The notes under the pieces are model-generated. The model saw nothing but the letters and a program-made list of their open reading frames with translations, searched no databases and was not told the origin of the DNA. Position numbers and translations under genes: made by a program. A stretch of DNA of 9,478 nt from Pseudomonadota bacterium (lineage in GTDB: Bacteria > Pseudomonadota > Gammaproteobacteria > Burkholderiales > Burkholderiaceae_B), in contig JAEYVD010000151.1 in NCBI GenBank assembly GCA_023432075.1, forward strand, positions 1 to 9,478, read 5' to 3'. Shown piece after piece: positions 1 through 5,902 of the stretch. The first letter of the stretch is position 1. Every line of letters starts with the position of its first letter.

Positions 1-986
1 CCCACCATCAGGTGACGGTGCGCCAGCCAAATGCGCCACAGACGCTCGCCCGCGAACGGCACGCGGCAAGCGTCGACCTGGCACCCAGCCGTCTCCAGGT
101 CCTTCAGCGCCTGCTCGCACAGCTCCAGGATGCCCGGTTCCATCGCCAGATAGCCATCCCAATCGCCCAGCCAGCCGACCCGCTTGCCCGCCAGATCCGC
201 ATCCAGCGGCTGCGCGTACTGAGCCGGATCGTCCGTCAGCGACAGCGGCGCGCGCTTGTCGTGGCCGGCGATCACCGACAACAGCAGAGCCACGTCGCGC
301 GGCGTGCGGCCCATGGGACCTTCGTAGGAAAGTTGCTTGAGAAACACCTCGGGCGACGGGCCGGACGGCACACGGCCGGCCGAGGGCCGCATGCCGTATA
401 CGTTGCAAAAGGCCGCCGGATTGCGCAGCGAGCCGCCGAAGTCGCTGCCGTCCGCCACGGGCAGCATGCGCGCGGCCAGCGCCGCCGCCGCCCCGCCGCT
501 GCTGCCGCCCGCCGTCTTGGTCGCGTCGTAGGGATTGCCGGTGGCGCCGTACACGCGGTTGTAGGTGTGCGAGCCCAGGCCGAACTCCGGCACATTGCTG
601 CGGCCGATGAAGATCGCGCCGGCGGCGCGCATGCGCTCGACCAGGATGGAGTCATGCTGCGTCACCGTGTCCTTGTAGACCAGCGAGCCCATCGACGTGA
701 CCATGCCGCGCACGGCGGTCAGGTCCTTGGGCGCCTGCGGCATGCCGTGCAGCCACCCTAGCCATTGCCCCGCGGCCAGTTGCGCATCGCGCGCATCGGC
801 TTCGCGCAGCAGCTCGTCGCTGTCGCGGCGCGCGACGATGGCGTTCAGTTTGGGATTGACCTGGTCGATATGCGCCAGGTACGCCTGCATCACTTCGCGG
901 CAGGACACCCGGCGGCCACGGATGGCGTCCGACAGCGCGTGCGCGGGCATGGCCACGATGTCATTGAGCGGGGCGGAAGTCGGCAT
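1..986 (-). CDS. Amidase-signature family hydrolase (C-terminus beyond window edge)
   Basis: Hydrolase of the amidase-signature (AS) family, which cleaves carboxylic amides with a Lys-cisSer-Ser triad. 328 codons are visible; full-length members are usually 450-500 residues, so the C-terminal third is off the left edge. The triad is readable: K87 in APKD, the Gly/Ser-rich block GGSSGG at 160-165 (S162 as cis-Ser), and nucleophile S186 in DFGGSLR. The K-to-Ser spacings (75 and 24) equal those of fatty-acid amide hydrolase (142/217/241). No signal peptide is seen, so it is probably cytoplasmic. The ATG at 986 is chosen because AGGAGA (1001-996) lies 9 bases upstream and the N-terminal helix is typical of the family. 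AS enzymes act on many substrates (aryl and alkyl amides, nitrile-derived amides, tRNA-linked Gln). There is no gatB-like neighbour, so GatA is unlikely. The substrate cannot be named. It is transcribed divergently from the globin gene. Confidence 0.93.
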   Translation of the reverse strand, partial: MPTSAPLNDIVAMPAHALSDAIRGRRVSCREVMQAYLAHIDQVNPKLNAIVARRDSDELLREADARDAQLAAGQWLGWLHGMPQAPKDLTAVRGMVTSMGSLVYKDTVTQHDSILVERMRAAGAIFIGRSNVPEFGLGSHTYNRVYGATGNPYDATKTAGGSSGGAAAALAARMLPVADGSDFGGSLRNPAAFCNVYGMRPSAGRVPSGPSPEVFLKQLSYEGPMGRTPRDVALLLSVIAGHDKRAPLSLTDDPAQYAQPLDADLAGKRVGWLGDWDGYLAMEPGILELCEQALKDLETAGCQVDACRVPFAGERLWRIWLAHRHLMV

Positions 987-1301
987 GGCTATTCGTCTCC
1001 TGGGCGCGCGCCGCGGATTCGCCGGGCGCGCATGTTGTCATGGGGCGCAGCGCGGCGGCCGGCCGCGCGCATCGCGACAATACTACGCAAATCGGCGGCG
1101 CCACGCCCTTAGAAAAGTGGCGGTTGACAGCACGGCGGATTCGGCCAACGCGACAGCCCGCACGGCCCCATCCCGGCAATTTCCGCCAGGCGGGTCTTAA
1201 CGCTTGGCTCAAGCAACCCTGCCGACAATTGCGCCAGGTCAAACCGCGCGATTCGCCCGCCGTCCTAACATCGCCTCCTGCCATCCCGCCCGGAGACTCT
1301 C
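987..1301. other. Divergent intergenic region between amidase and globin genes
   Basis: This 315-base gap must hold the promoters of both divergent genes. It contains the amidase Shine-Dalgarno sequence (996-1001), the globin Shine-Dalgarno sequence (1292-1295) and GC-rich inverted sequence, including a perfect 12-base palindrome GCGGCCGGCCGC at 1055-1066. A TTGACA at 1124-1129 has no acceptable -10 at 16-18 bases on the plus strand. TAACAT at 1266-1271 could be a -10 for the globin but has no -35 partner. I see no convincing operator, small ORF or RNA gene here. Confidence 0.6.
1292..1295 (+). promoter_or_regulatory. Shine-Dalgarno fixing a TTG start
   Basis: GGAG lies six bases before the TTG at 1302-1304. 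No ATG or GTG start lies nearby; the first in-frame ATG is codon 18, inside the first globin helix, so starting there would remove conserved sequence. This supports TTG as the real start. Confidence 0.7.
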
Positions 1302-1715
1302 TTGACCACCACCGCCCCCGACGACCTCTGCACCGAAGCCGAAATCCAGGACATGGTCCACACCTTTTACGGCAAGGCGCGCGCCGACGAAGCCCTGGGC
1401 CCCATCTTCAATGGCATGGTGCACGACTGGGACGAACACCTGTCCACGCTCTCGGATTTCTGGTCCGCCGTGATTCTGGGCACCCGGCGCTTCACGGGCA
1501 TGCCCATGCCCAAGCACGCAGCCATGCCCAACCTGAAGGCCGAACTCTTCGAACGCTGGCTGGTCCTTTTTGGCGAAACCACCGACGCCCTGCCCAATCG
1601 CGCCCTGGCCGACGCCGCGCAGGAAATGGCCAAGCGCATGGCCCGCAGCCTGTGGTACGGCTACCAGCTGTCGCGCGATCCCAACCAGCCGTTGACCGAA
1701 CTGCGCCCTGCCTGA
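1302..1715 (+). CDS. Group III truncated haemoglobin
   Basis: A 137-residue single-domain 2-on-2 globin, the usual size for this family. Expected group III marks are present: a Phe-Tyr pair at 22-23 (Tyr B10), the EHL...DFWS segment at 45-55 with His46 at the likely E7 site and Trp54 at E15, His72 in PKHAAM as proximal haem ligand (F8), and Trp86 at the likely G8 position. Helix letters are assigned by pattern and spacing, not alignment. Group III members bind O2, NO or CO in the cytoplasm and have been linked to microaerobic growth or nitrosative/peroxide stress (Campylobacter Ctb); the role here is inferred. The start is TTG, supported by GGAG six bases upstream, which may keep expression low. 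It runs alone, divergent from the amidase and converging with the helicase gene, whose stop is only 12 bases away. Confidence 0.92.
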   Translation: MTTTAPDDLCTEAEIQDMVHTFYGKARADEALGPIFNGMVHDWDEHLSTLSDFWSAVILGTRRFTGMPMPKHAAMPNLKAELFERWLVLFGETTDALPNRALADAAQEMAKRMARSLWYGYQLSRDPNQPLTELRPA

Positions 1716-1717
1716 CG

Positions 1718-1727
1718 CCTTGCAAGG
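1718..1727. other. 10-base palindrome filling the convergent gene junction
   Basis: CCTTGCAAGG is a perfect palindrome and makes up nearly all of the 12 bases between the globin stop (TGA, 1713-1715) and the helicase stop (TGA read on the minus strand, 1730-1728). With no loop and no T-run it is too short to be a normal intrinsic terminator. Either transcript would read into the other gene unless ended by another means. Confidence 0.35.
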
Positions 1728-3998
1728 TCAGTCCACGCGCCACCACCCCGGCAACAGTCCGCGCACCTTGGCGCGCCGATAGCGGTCATCGATGAGGTGC
1801 ACAGTGCCCTCATCGTGTTCGGTCCGGATGACCCGGCCGGCCGCCTGCACCACCTTCTGCATGCCCGGGTACAGATACGTGTAGTCGTAGCCGTTCTCTT
1901 CGCCATAACGCATGTCCATGGCGCGCTTCATGTTTTCGTTCACGGGGTTGACCTGCGGCAGCCCTAGCGTCGCAATGAAGGCGCCGATCAGCCGCTTGCC
2001 CGGCAGGTCCACGCCTTCCGAGAACGCGCCGCCCAGCACCGCAAACCCCACGCCTTGCCCCGTTTCGGTGAACCGCGCCAGGAAGGCCGCGCGTCCCGGC
2101 TCATCCATGCCCGGCGTCTGCAGCCAGATGGGCACCTGCGGATGGCGTTCCCGCATCAGGTCGGCCACACGTTTCAGATAGTCGAAGCTGCTCAGAAAGC
2201 CCAGGTAATTGCCCGGCCGCTCGGCGTACTGGCGCGCGATCAGGTCCGCGATGGGCGCCAGCGAACGCTCGCGATCGCGAAAGCGCGTGGACACATTGCC
2301 CACCACGCGCACGGCAAGCTGCGCCGCCTGAAACGGCGCGGCCACGTCGATCCAGGGCGTGTCCTTCGGCAGGCCCAGCGTGTCCCGGTAGAACTGCTGC
2401 GGACTCAGCGTGCCAGAGAACAACACCGTTGCGTGGGCCGTCGCGTAGCGCGCAGCCAGATACGGCGCGGGAATCACGTTGCGCACGCACAGCGTCGACG
2501 GCGGCGTCTTGGCACTGCTGACGCCCGCTTCGGCCAGCGTCACGTCAAACAGCGCATGCGAGCCAAACTGTTCGGCCAGCCGCATGAAATGCAGCGCCTC
2601 GAAATAGAACCCCAGCAATGGATCGTCCTGCGGCAGCGGCGTCTGGCCGATGAACTCGGTGATGGCCGACACCGCCTTCTGCACCGCCGTCAGCACGCCG
2701 GCCGGCGCCGCGTCGTACGCCTGATAGCGTTCAGCCTGCTTCTTGTTCAGCGCGTTCCACGACCGGTGCAGTCCATCCAGCGACTTCTTCAGTGCCTTGG
2801 GCGCCGCGTACCGCGCGGCGGTCAGCCGGTTCTGGTCGAGCTCGCCCGTGTACATGCGGCGCGCGCGGTCCACCAGGTTGTGCGCCTCGTCGACCAGCAC
2901 GGCCACCTTCCACTGATGCGCCTGCGTCAACGCATGCAGCATGGCCGTGGCGTCGTAGTAATAGTTGTAATCGCCCACCACCACGTCGCTCCAGCGGATC
3001 AGCTCCTGCGACAGGTAATACGGACACACGTCGTGTTCCAGCGCGGTGGCGCGTACGGCGGGCGCGTCCAGCCGCGTGTATTCAAGCGCCGCGGCCCGGG
3101 CCTGCGGCAGGCGGTCGTAGAAGCCGCGCGCCAGCGGGCAGGAATCGCCGTGGCAAGCCAGATCCGGATGCACGCAGCTTTTATCGCGCGCCTGCAGATC
3201 CAGAATCCGCAAGCCTGGCTTGGCAGGCTGCGCATTGATGGTTTCGAGCGCCTCGACCGCCAGCCCCCGGCCCGACCCCTTTGCCGCCAGGAAGAACACT
3301 TTGTCCAGCCCCGTGCCCGGACCGGCCTTAAGCAGCGGAAAGATCGTACCCAGCGTCTTGCCGATGCCCGTGGGCGCCTGCGCCATCAGGCAGCGCCCAT
3401 CGCGCGCCGTGCGGTAGACGGCCACCGCCAGATCGCGCTGCCCCGCGCGGAACTCGCCATGCGGAAACGCCAGCGCCTCCAGCGCCGCGTCGCGCGCCTG
3501 CCGGTGGGCCAGTTCGGTCTTGGCCCACGCCAGGAAACGCTCGCATTGCAGCTGGAAGAACGCGGCAAGGTCCGCCGCCTGGTGGGTCTCCACCAACACA
3601 GTTTCTTCCTCGGTCGCCACGTTGTAATACACCAGCGCCACCCGCACGTCGGCCAGGCCACGCGCCTGGCACAGCAGATGGCCGTACACCTTTGCCTGCG
3701 CCCAATGCACCACGCGGTGGTTTTCGCGCACGCTGTCGAACTGCCCGCGGTACGTCTTGATTTCTTCGAGCTGGTTGGCGGCAGGGTCGTAGCCGTCAGC
3801 ACGCCCGCGCACCAGCAGGTCACCGAACAAGCCCGTCAAAGACACTTCGGTCTCGTAGTCCGGCCCGCGCCGCCCCGTCACGACCGCGTGCCCCGCCATG
3901 CCTTCCAGGCCGCTGGGCGCGGGCGTGAAACGCAGGTCCAGGTCGCCGGCCCGCGCCGTGAACTCGCACAACGCCCGCACCGCCACCGCGTAGCTCAT
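1728..3998 (-). CDS. XPD/DinG-type ATP-dependent DNA helicase with N-terminal PD-(D/E)XK nuclease domain
   Basis: A 756-residue superfamily 2 helicase of the Rad3/XPD/DinG group, expected to unwind DNA 5' to 3'. Visible motifs: Walker A APTGIGKT (208-215); four cysteines C275, C282, C287, C325 (C-x6-C-x4-C-x37-C) between Walker A and the DEAH box, as for the XPD 4Fe-4S cluster; DEAH (370-373); SGTL (528-531); a GGAFSEGVD motif V (656-664); QAAGRVIR motif VI (718-725). Ahead of the helicase, residues about 1-150 look like a RecB/Cas4-type nuclease: H37, D68 in RADGYD, E79-x-K81, and Q101-x3-Y105. All catalytic positions seem intact. The ATG at 3998 is chosen over an in-frame GTG at 4028: it has AGGAGG four bases upstream and forms an ATGA overlap with the FAN1 stop, so translation is probably coupled. 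It should be co-regulated with FAN1 through the LexA box. E. coli DinG and YoaA are relatives lacking this nuclease domain. Not a type IV CRISPR CasDinG: no cas genes are near. Confidence 0.93.
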   Translation of the reverse strand: MSYAVAVRALCEFTARAGDLDLRFTPAPSGLEGMAGHAVVTGRRGPDYETEVSLTGLFGDLLVRGRADGYDPAANQLEEIKTYRGQFDSVRENHRVVHWAQAKVYGHLLCQARGLADVRVALVYYNVATEEETVLVETHQAADLAAFFQLQCERFLAWAKTELAHRQARDAALEALAFPHGEFRAGQRDLAVAVYRTARDGRCLMAQAPTGIGKTLGTIFPLLKAGPGTGLDKVFFLAAKGSGRGLAVEALETINAQPAKPGLRILDLQARDKSCVHPDLACHGDSCPLARGFYDRLPQARAAALEYTRLDAPAVRATALEHDVCPYYLSQELIRWSDVVVGDYNYYYDATAMLHALTQAHQWKVAVLVDEAHNLVDRARRMYTGELDQNRLTAARYAAPKALKKSLDGLHRSWNALNKKQAERYQAYDAAPAGVLTAVQKAVSAITEFIGQTPLPQDDPLLGFYFEALHFMRLAEQFGSHALFDVTLAEAGVSSAKTPPSTLCVRNVIPAPYLAARYATAHATVLFSGTLSPQQFYRDTLGLPKDTPWIDVAAPFQAAQLAVRVVGNVSTRFRDRERSLAPIADLIARQYAERPGNYLGFLSSFDYLKRVADLMRERHPQVPIWLQTPGMDEPGRAAFLARFTETGQGVGFAVLGGAFSEGVDLPGKRLIGAFIATLGLPQVNPVNENMKRAMDMRYGEENGYDYTYLYPGMQKVVQAAGRVIRTEHDEGTVHLIDDRYRRAKVRGLLPGWWRVD

Positions 3999-4008
3999 GC
4001 GGCCTCCT
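3995..4008 (-). promoter_or_regulatory. ATGA stop/start overlap with Shine-Dalgarno
   Basis: The FAN1 stop TGA (3997-3995) shares two bases with the helicase ATG (3998-3996). AGGAGG (4008-4003) sits inside the last FAN1 codons, four bases from the ATG, a slightly short spacing. This arrangement is typical of translational coupling and decides the helicase start. Confidence 0.85.
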
Positions 4009-5641
4009 GCAACCAGCTCACGTGGCACACCCGCACCGGCATGCCGTGCGCGACGCAGTACTGCAGCCAGCGGATCTGGTTGTCCTGCAGCTTGTCGCCC
4101 GGCCCCTTGACCTCGATCAGTTCATAGCGGCGCTCGGCGGGCCAGAAGCGCACCAGGTCCGGCAGACCGGTCCGGTTGCCCTTCACGTCGCGCAGCAGCC
4201 GCGCGAAGAAAAGCTTCAGATGCGCGGCCGGCAGGCAATCCAGCGCCTGCGCCAGCAAGGTTTCGGACAAGGCGCCCCAGAACACGAACGGCGACTGCAG
4301 GCCCGCCTTGTCGGCGTACCGTTGCAGGATGACGTCGCGATAGGCGGGCGTATCCAGCTGCGCCAGACAGGCCGCGAAGTGCGCCTGCCGGCGCGCGTGG
4401 AAATCCGGTGATTCCAGGTCCGCGGGGCCCCGTTGGAACGGGTGAAAGAACGCGCCTGGCAATGGCGCAAACACGGCGGGCCAGCACAGCAGACCGAACA
4501 GCGAATTGATCAGCGCGTTCTCGACATAATGCACTGGCGCGTCGTCGTGATGCAGGTGATCGCGCGTCACGTATTCGACCGCGGACGGTTGCGCCGGACG
4601 CGCAAGCGTCAGTTCCGTGCGCGGCAAGACCGGCGCAGCGGCGCGGGCGGCCGCCGCCTGCCCCAACCCGCGCCGCAGCCGGCGCATCATCCGCGCCACG
4701 CGCTGGCTTTCTTCCTCGCTTTCGGGCGCGCTGGCGGCGTGCTCGGCCAGCGCCATCGCGTCCTCGAACCGCTGCATCCGTTCATACACCCGGATGCGCC
4801 GATGCCGCGCGCCGGGATAGCCGCAGGCCGCGTACACGCGCTGGGCGGCTTCCCAGTCCTGTGCGCGTTCGCAGGCTTGTCCGATGCGCAGCAACACCTT
4901 GGCGCGGCGCTTTTCCAGCCATGCGTTGCCGCTGATGCAGTCTTGTGCCGCGCGCAGCAGGTCGTCCACGGCCACGCCTTCGTCAAGCGCCTGCCGGCAC
5001 GCGTGCAACGCCAGATAACAGTCCACGTCCGCCCGCGTCTGAAATGCCCGCGACGCCGCATCGAACGGCACCGTCTCGTACTGGAACACGCCCAGGTCCG
5101 CCAGCACGAACTCCGACCAATCCTGATGCAGATTGCCAAAGAACATCAGACGCAGGCGTTCACAGCGATCCGCCACCATCACGCGCCACACGGCCTCGAA
5201 CGATTCCGGCGCCCAGACGCCGAACGGCCGGGCGTCCGGCATCGCCGCGCGCAACGTTTCAAGCATGTCGGCCTTGCGCACGCCCGTTCTGGCTGCCGCG
5301 TGCGAGGCGAAGACCCCGCACAGTTCGGGCTTGGTCAAGAGGGCAAACAGTTCATCCAGCGCCATCGGCGCATGCCGATCCAACCACCCCAGCGCTTCAA
5401 GCGGCCCGGCAGCCTCTTGAACGGCCGGAATCTCGTCGTAGGTCAGCCGGCTGGCCCGAAACCAAGGCCCGCGCCGCATCAGCATGCGCACCATCAACGC
5501 CTGCGACGCCTGCGGCAACGCCGCGAAGTCCGTCAGAAAGCGGCAATCGTCCTCGTCCAGCAGATCGGCGTAACGGTCCGAGACCCACGCCAGCGCGCGC
5601 TGGAAATTGTGCAGATAGTAGTAACGGTGCGGGGGCAACAT
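3995..5641 (-). CDS. Bacterial FAN1-type structure-specific nuclease (VRR-NUC domain)
   Basis: A 548-residue homologue of Fanconi-associated nuclease 1, close to the length of Pseudomonas FAN1. Family members cut 5' flaps and branched DNA and take part in interstrand crosslink repair. The C-terminal VRR-NUC domain carries the PD-(D/E)XK signature: P494-D495 in GLPDL, E510-V-K512, then GPGDKLQDNQ with K517 and Q519. A further probable metal ligand is E374 in YVENAL. Residues about 101-134 resemble a SAP-like DNA-binding element, and about 240-310 are helical and TPR-like, matching the known FAN1 order. The ORF is open to 5890, but the ATG at 5641 is preferred because family similarity begins right after it (RYYYLHNF, then RYADLLDEDD) and the upstream frame resembles nothing. 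No good Shine-Dalgarno precedes it; GC-rich CCGCCGCCG touches the ATG. It is first in the operon and lies 18 bases from a LexA box, so it is probably damage-induced. Confidence 0.93.
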   Translation of the reverse strand: MLPPHRYYYLHNFQRALAWVSDRYADLLDEDDCRFLTDFAALPQASQALMVRMLMRRGPWFRASRLTYDEIPAVQEAAGPLEALGWLDRHAPMALDELFALLTKPELCGVFASHAAARTGVRKADMLETLRAAMPDARPFGVWAPESFEAVWRVMVADRCERLRLMFFGNLHQDWSEFVLADLGVFQYETVPFDAASRAFQTRADVDCYLALHACRQALDEGVAVDDLLRAAQDCISGNAWLEKRRAKVLLRIGQACERAQDWEAAQRVYAACGYPGARHRRIRVYERMQRFEDAMALAEHAASAPESEEESQRVARMMRRLRRGLGQAAAARAAAPVLPRTELTLARPAQPSAVEYVTRDHLHHDDAPVHYVENALINSLFGLLCWPAVFAPLPGAFFHPFQRGPADLESPDFHARRQAHFAACLAQLDTPAYRDVILQRYADKAGLQSPFVFWGALSETLLAQALDCLPAAHLKLFFARLLRDVKGNRTGLPDLVRFWPAERRYELIEVKGPGDKLQDNQIRWLQYCVAHGMPVRVCHVSWLQEAA

Positions 5642-5659
5642 CGGCGGCGGCCGGATGGA

Positions 5660-5675
5660 CTGTTTATTTATCCAG
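5660..5675. promoter_or_regulatory. LexA (SOS) box upstream of FAN1-helicase operon
   Basis: CTGTTTATTTATCCAG matches the E. coli SOS consensus CTGTATATATATACAG at 13 of 16 positions and keeps the invariant CTG-N10-CAG core with an all-A/T centre apart from one C. The symmetry extends one base each side (ACTG...CAGT, 5659-5676). It is an AT-rich island in GC-rich DNA. Beta- and gamma-proteobacterial LexA proteins share this operator type. It ends 18 bases before the FAN1 ATG and just downstream of a possible -10 (TATGAT, 5683-5678), where bound LexA would block transcription. Confidence 0.82.
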
Positions 5676-5812
5676 TGATCATAGCAGGCCGGACGACTTT
5701 CCTGGGCCGCAAGCCCGTGGCCGCCGGCAACACGCAGGCCGTGGAATATTGCCCGCACCGCCCCTGCCACGCGGAACGCGCGCCATGTCGCCGGCGCATC
5801 GACGCACACATG

Positions 5813-5853
5813 AAAAACGGCGCCGGAAAGCCTCAGGCTCTCCAGCGCCGTTT
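5813..5853 (-). terminator. Rho-independent terminator of the dehydrogenase operon
   Basis: Read on the minus strand, a nine-base stem (AAACGGCGC at 5815-5823 pairing with GCGCCGTTT at 5845-5853) encloses a further pairing (GGA/TCC, then AGCC/GGCT around a three-base loop at 5833-5835). It runs into five T residues (complement of 5817-5813). It lies 50 bases past the cytochrome stop, in the correct orientation. Confidence 0.85.
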
Positions 5854-5856
5854 GCC

Positions 5857-5880
5857 GTCCCGCCGGCCAAGCGGCGGGAC
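5857..5880. repeat. Perfect 9-base-pair hairpin after the cytochrome gene
   Basis: GTCCCGCCG (5857-5865) and CGGCGGGAC (5872-5880) pair fully around the six-base loop GCCAAG. It lies 22 bases after the cytochrome stop and has no T-run on either strand. It could protect the 3' end of the mRNA or assist the terminator that follows three bases later. Confidence 0.75.
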
Positions 5881-5902
5881 AGTCAATCATGACATCGTCA
5901 CA

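Larger units (their letters stand above)
5642..5902. other. Intergenic region between dehydrogenase operon and FAN1 operon
   Basis: These 261 bases carry, from right to left in the direction of transcription, two hairpins ending the dehydrogenase operon (5857-5880 and 5813-5853), about 130 bases with no recognisable signal, then the FAN1 control region with a LexA box and a TATGAT (5683-5678) that could be a -10 element. No convincing -35 sits 16-18 bases above it. The open frame through the region is continuous with FAN1 but shows no family similarity. Confidence 0.65.

Noticed and set aside
12..761. A 249-codon plus-strand frame opposite the amidase
   Set aside because: Its composition is that of a shadow frame, while the opposite strand carries the full amidase triad with correct spacing.
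1055..1066. GCGGCCGGCCGC palindrome as a regulator site
   Set aside because: Pure G/C palindromes of this size arise readily in DNA of this composition, and nothing else supports an operator.
1124..1152. TTGACA as a -35 promoter element before the globin
   Set aside because: The sequence 16-18 bases downstream is GC-rich with no -10-like hexamer, and the globin start is 170 bases away.
1040..1795. A 251-codon plus-strand frame overlapping the globin
   Set aside because: It overlaps the globin in another frame, has low-complexity Pro/Arg content and runs into the helicase; the globin frame has all expected residues.
3999..4028. Upstream GTG start adding ten residues to the helicase
   Set aside because: The ATG at 3998 has AGGAGG and an ATGA overlap, and family-like sequence begins at MSYAVAVRAL.
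2055..4127. A 690-codon open frame on the plus strand opposite the helicase
   Set aside because: It is antisense to a gene with intact helicase motifs, is dominated by Arg, Gln, His and Ala as expected of a GC-rich shadow frame, and shows no recognisable domain.
1728..5641. Type IV CRISPR (CasDinG) or a phage-defence island
   Set aside because: No cas genes, repeats, integrase or mobile elements are present, and the flanks are ordinary metabolic genes; repair is the simpler reading.
5642..5890. 83-residue N-terminal extension of FAN1
   Set aside because: It would read through the terminator and the LexA box and resembles no domain; family similarity begins at 5641.
4945..5892. A 315-codon plus-strand frame opposite FAN1
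   Set aside because: Very rich in Pro, Arg, Ala and Thr with no domain; it lies across conserved FAN1 coding sequence and the operator region.
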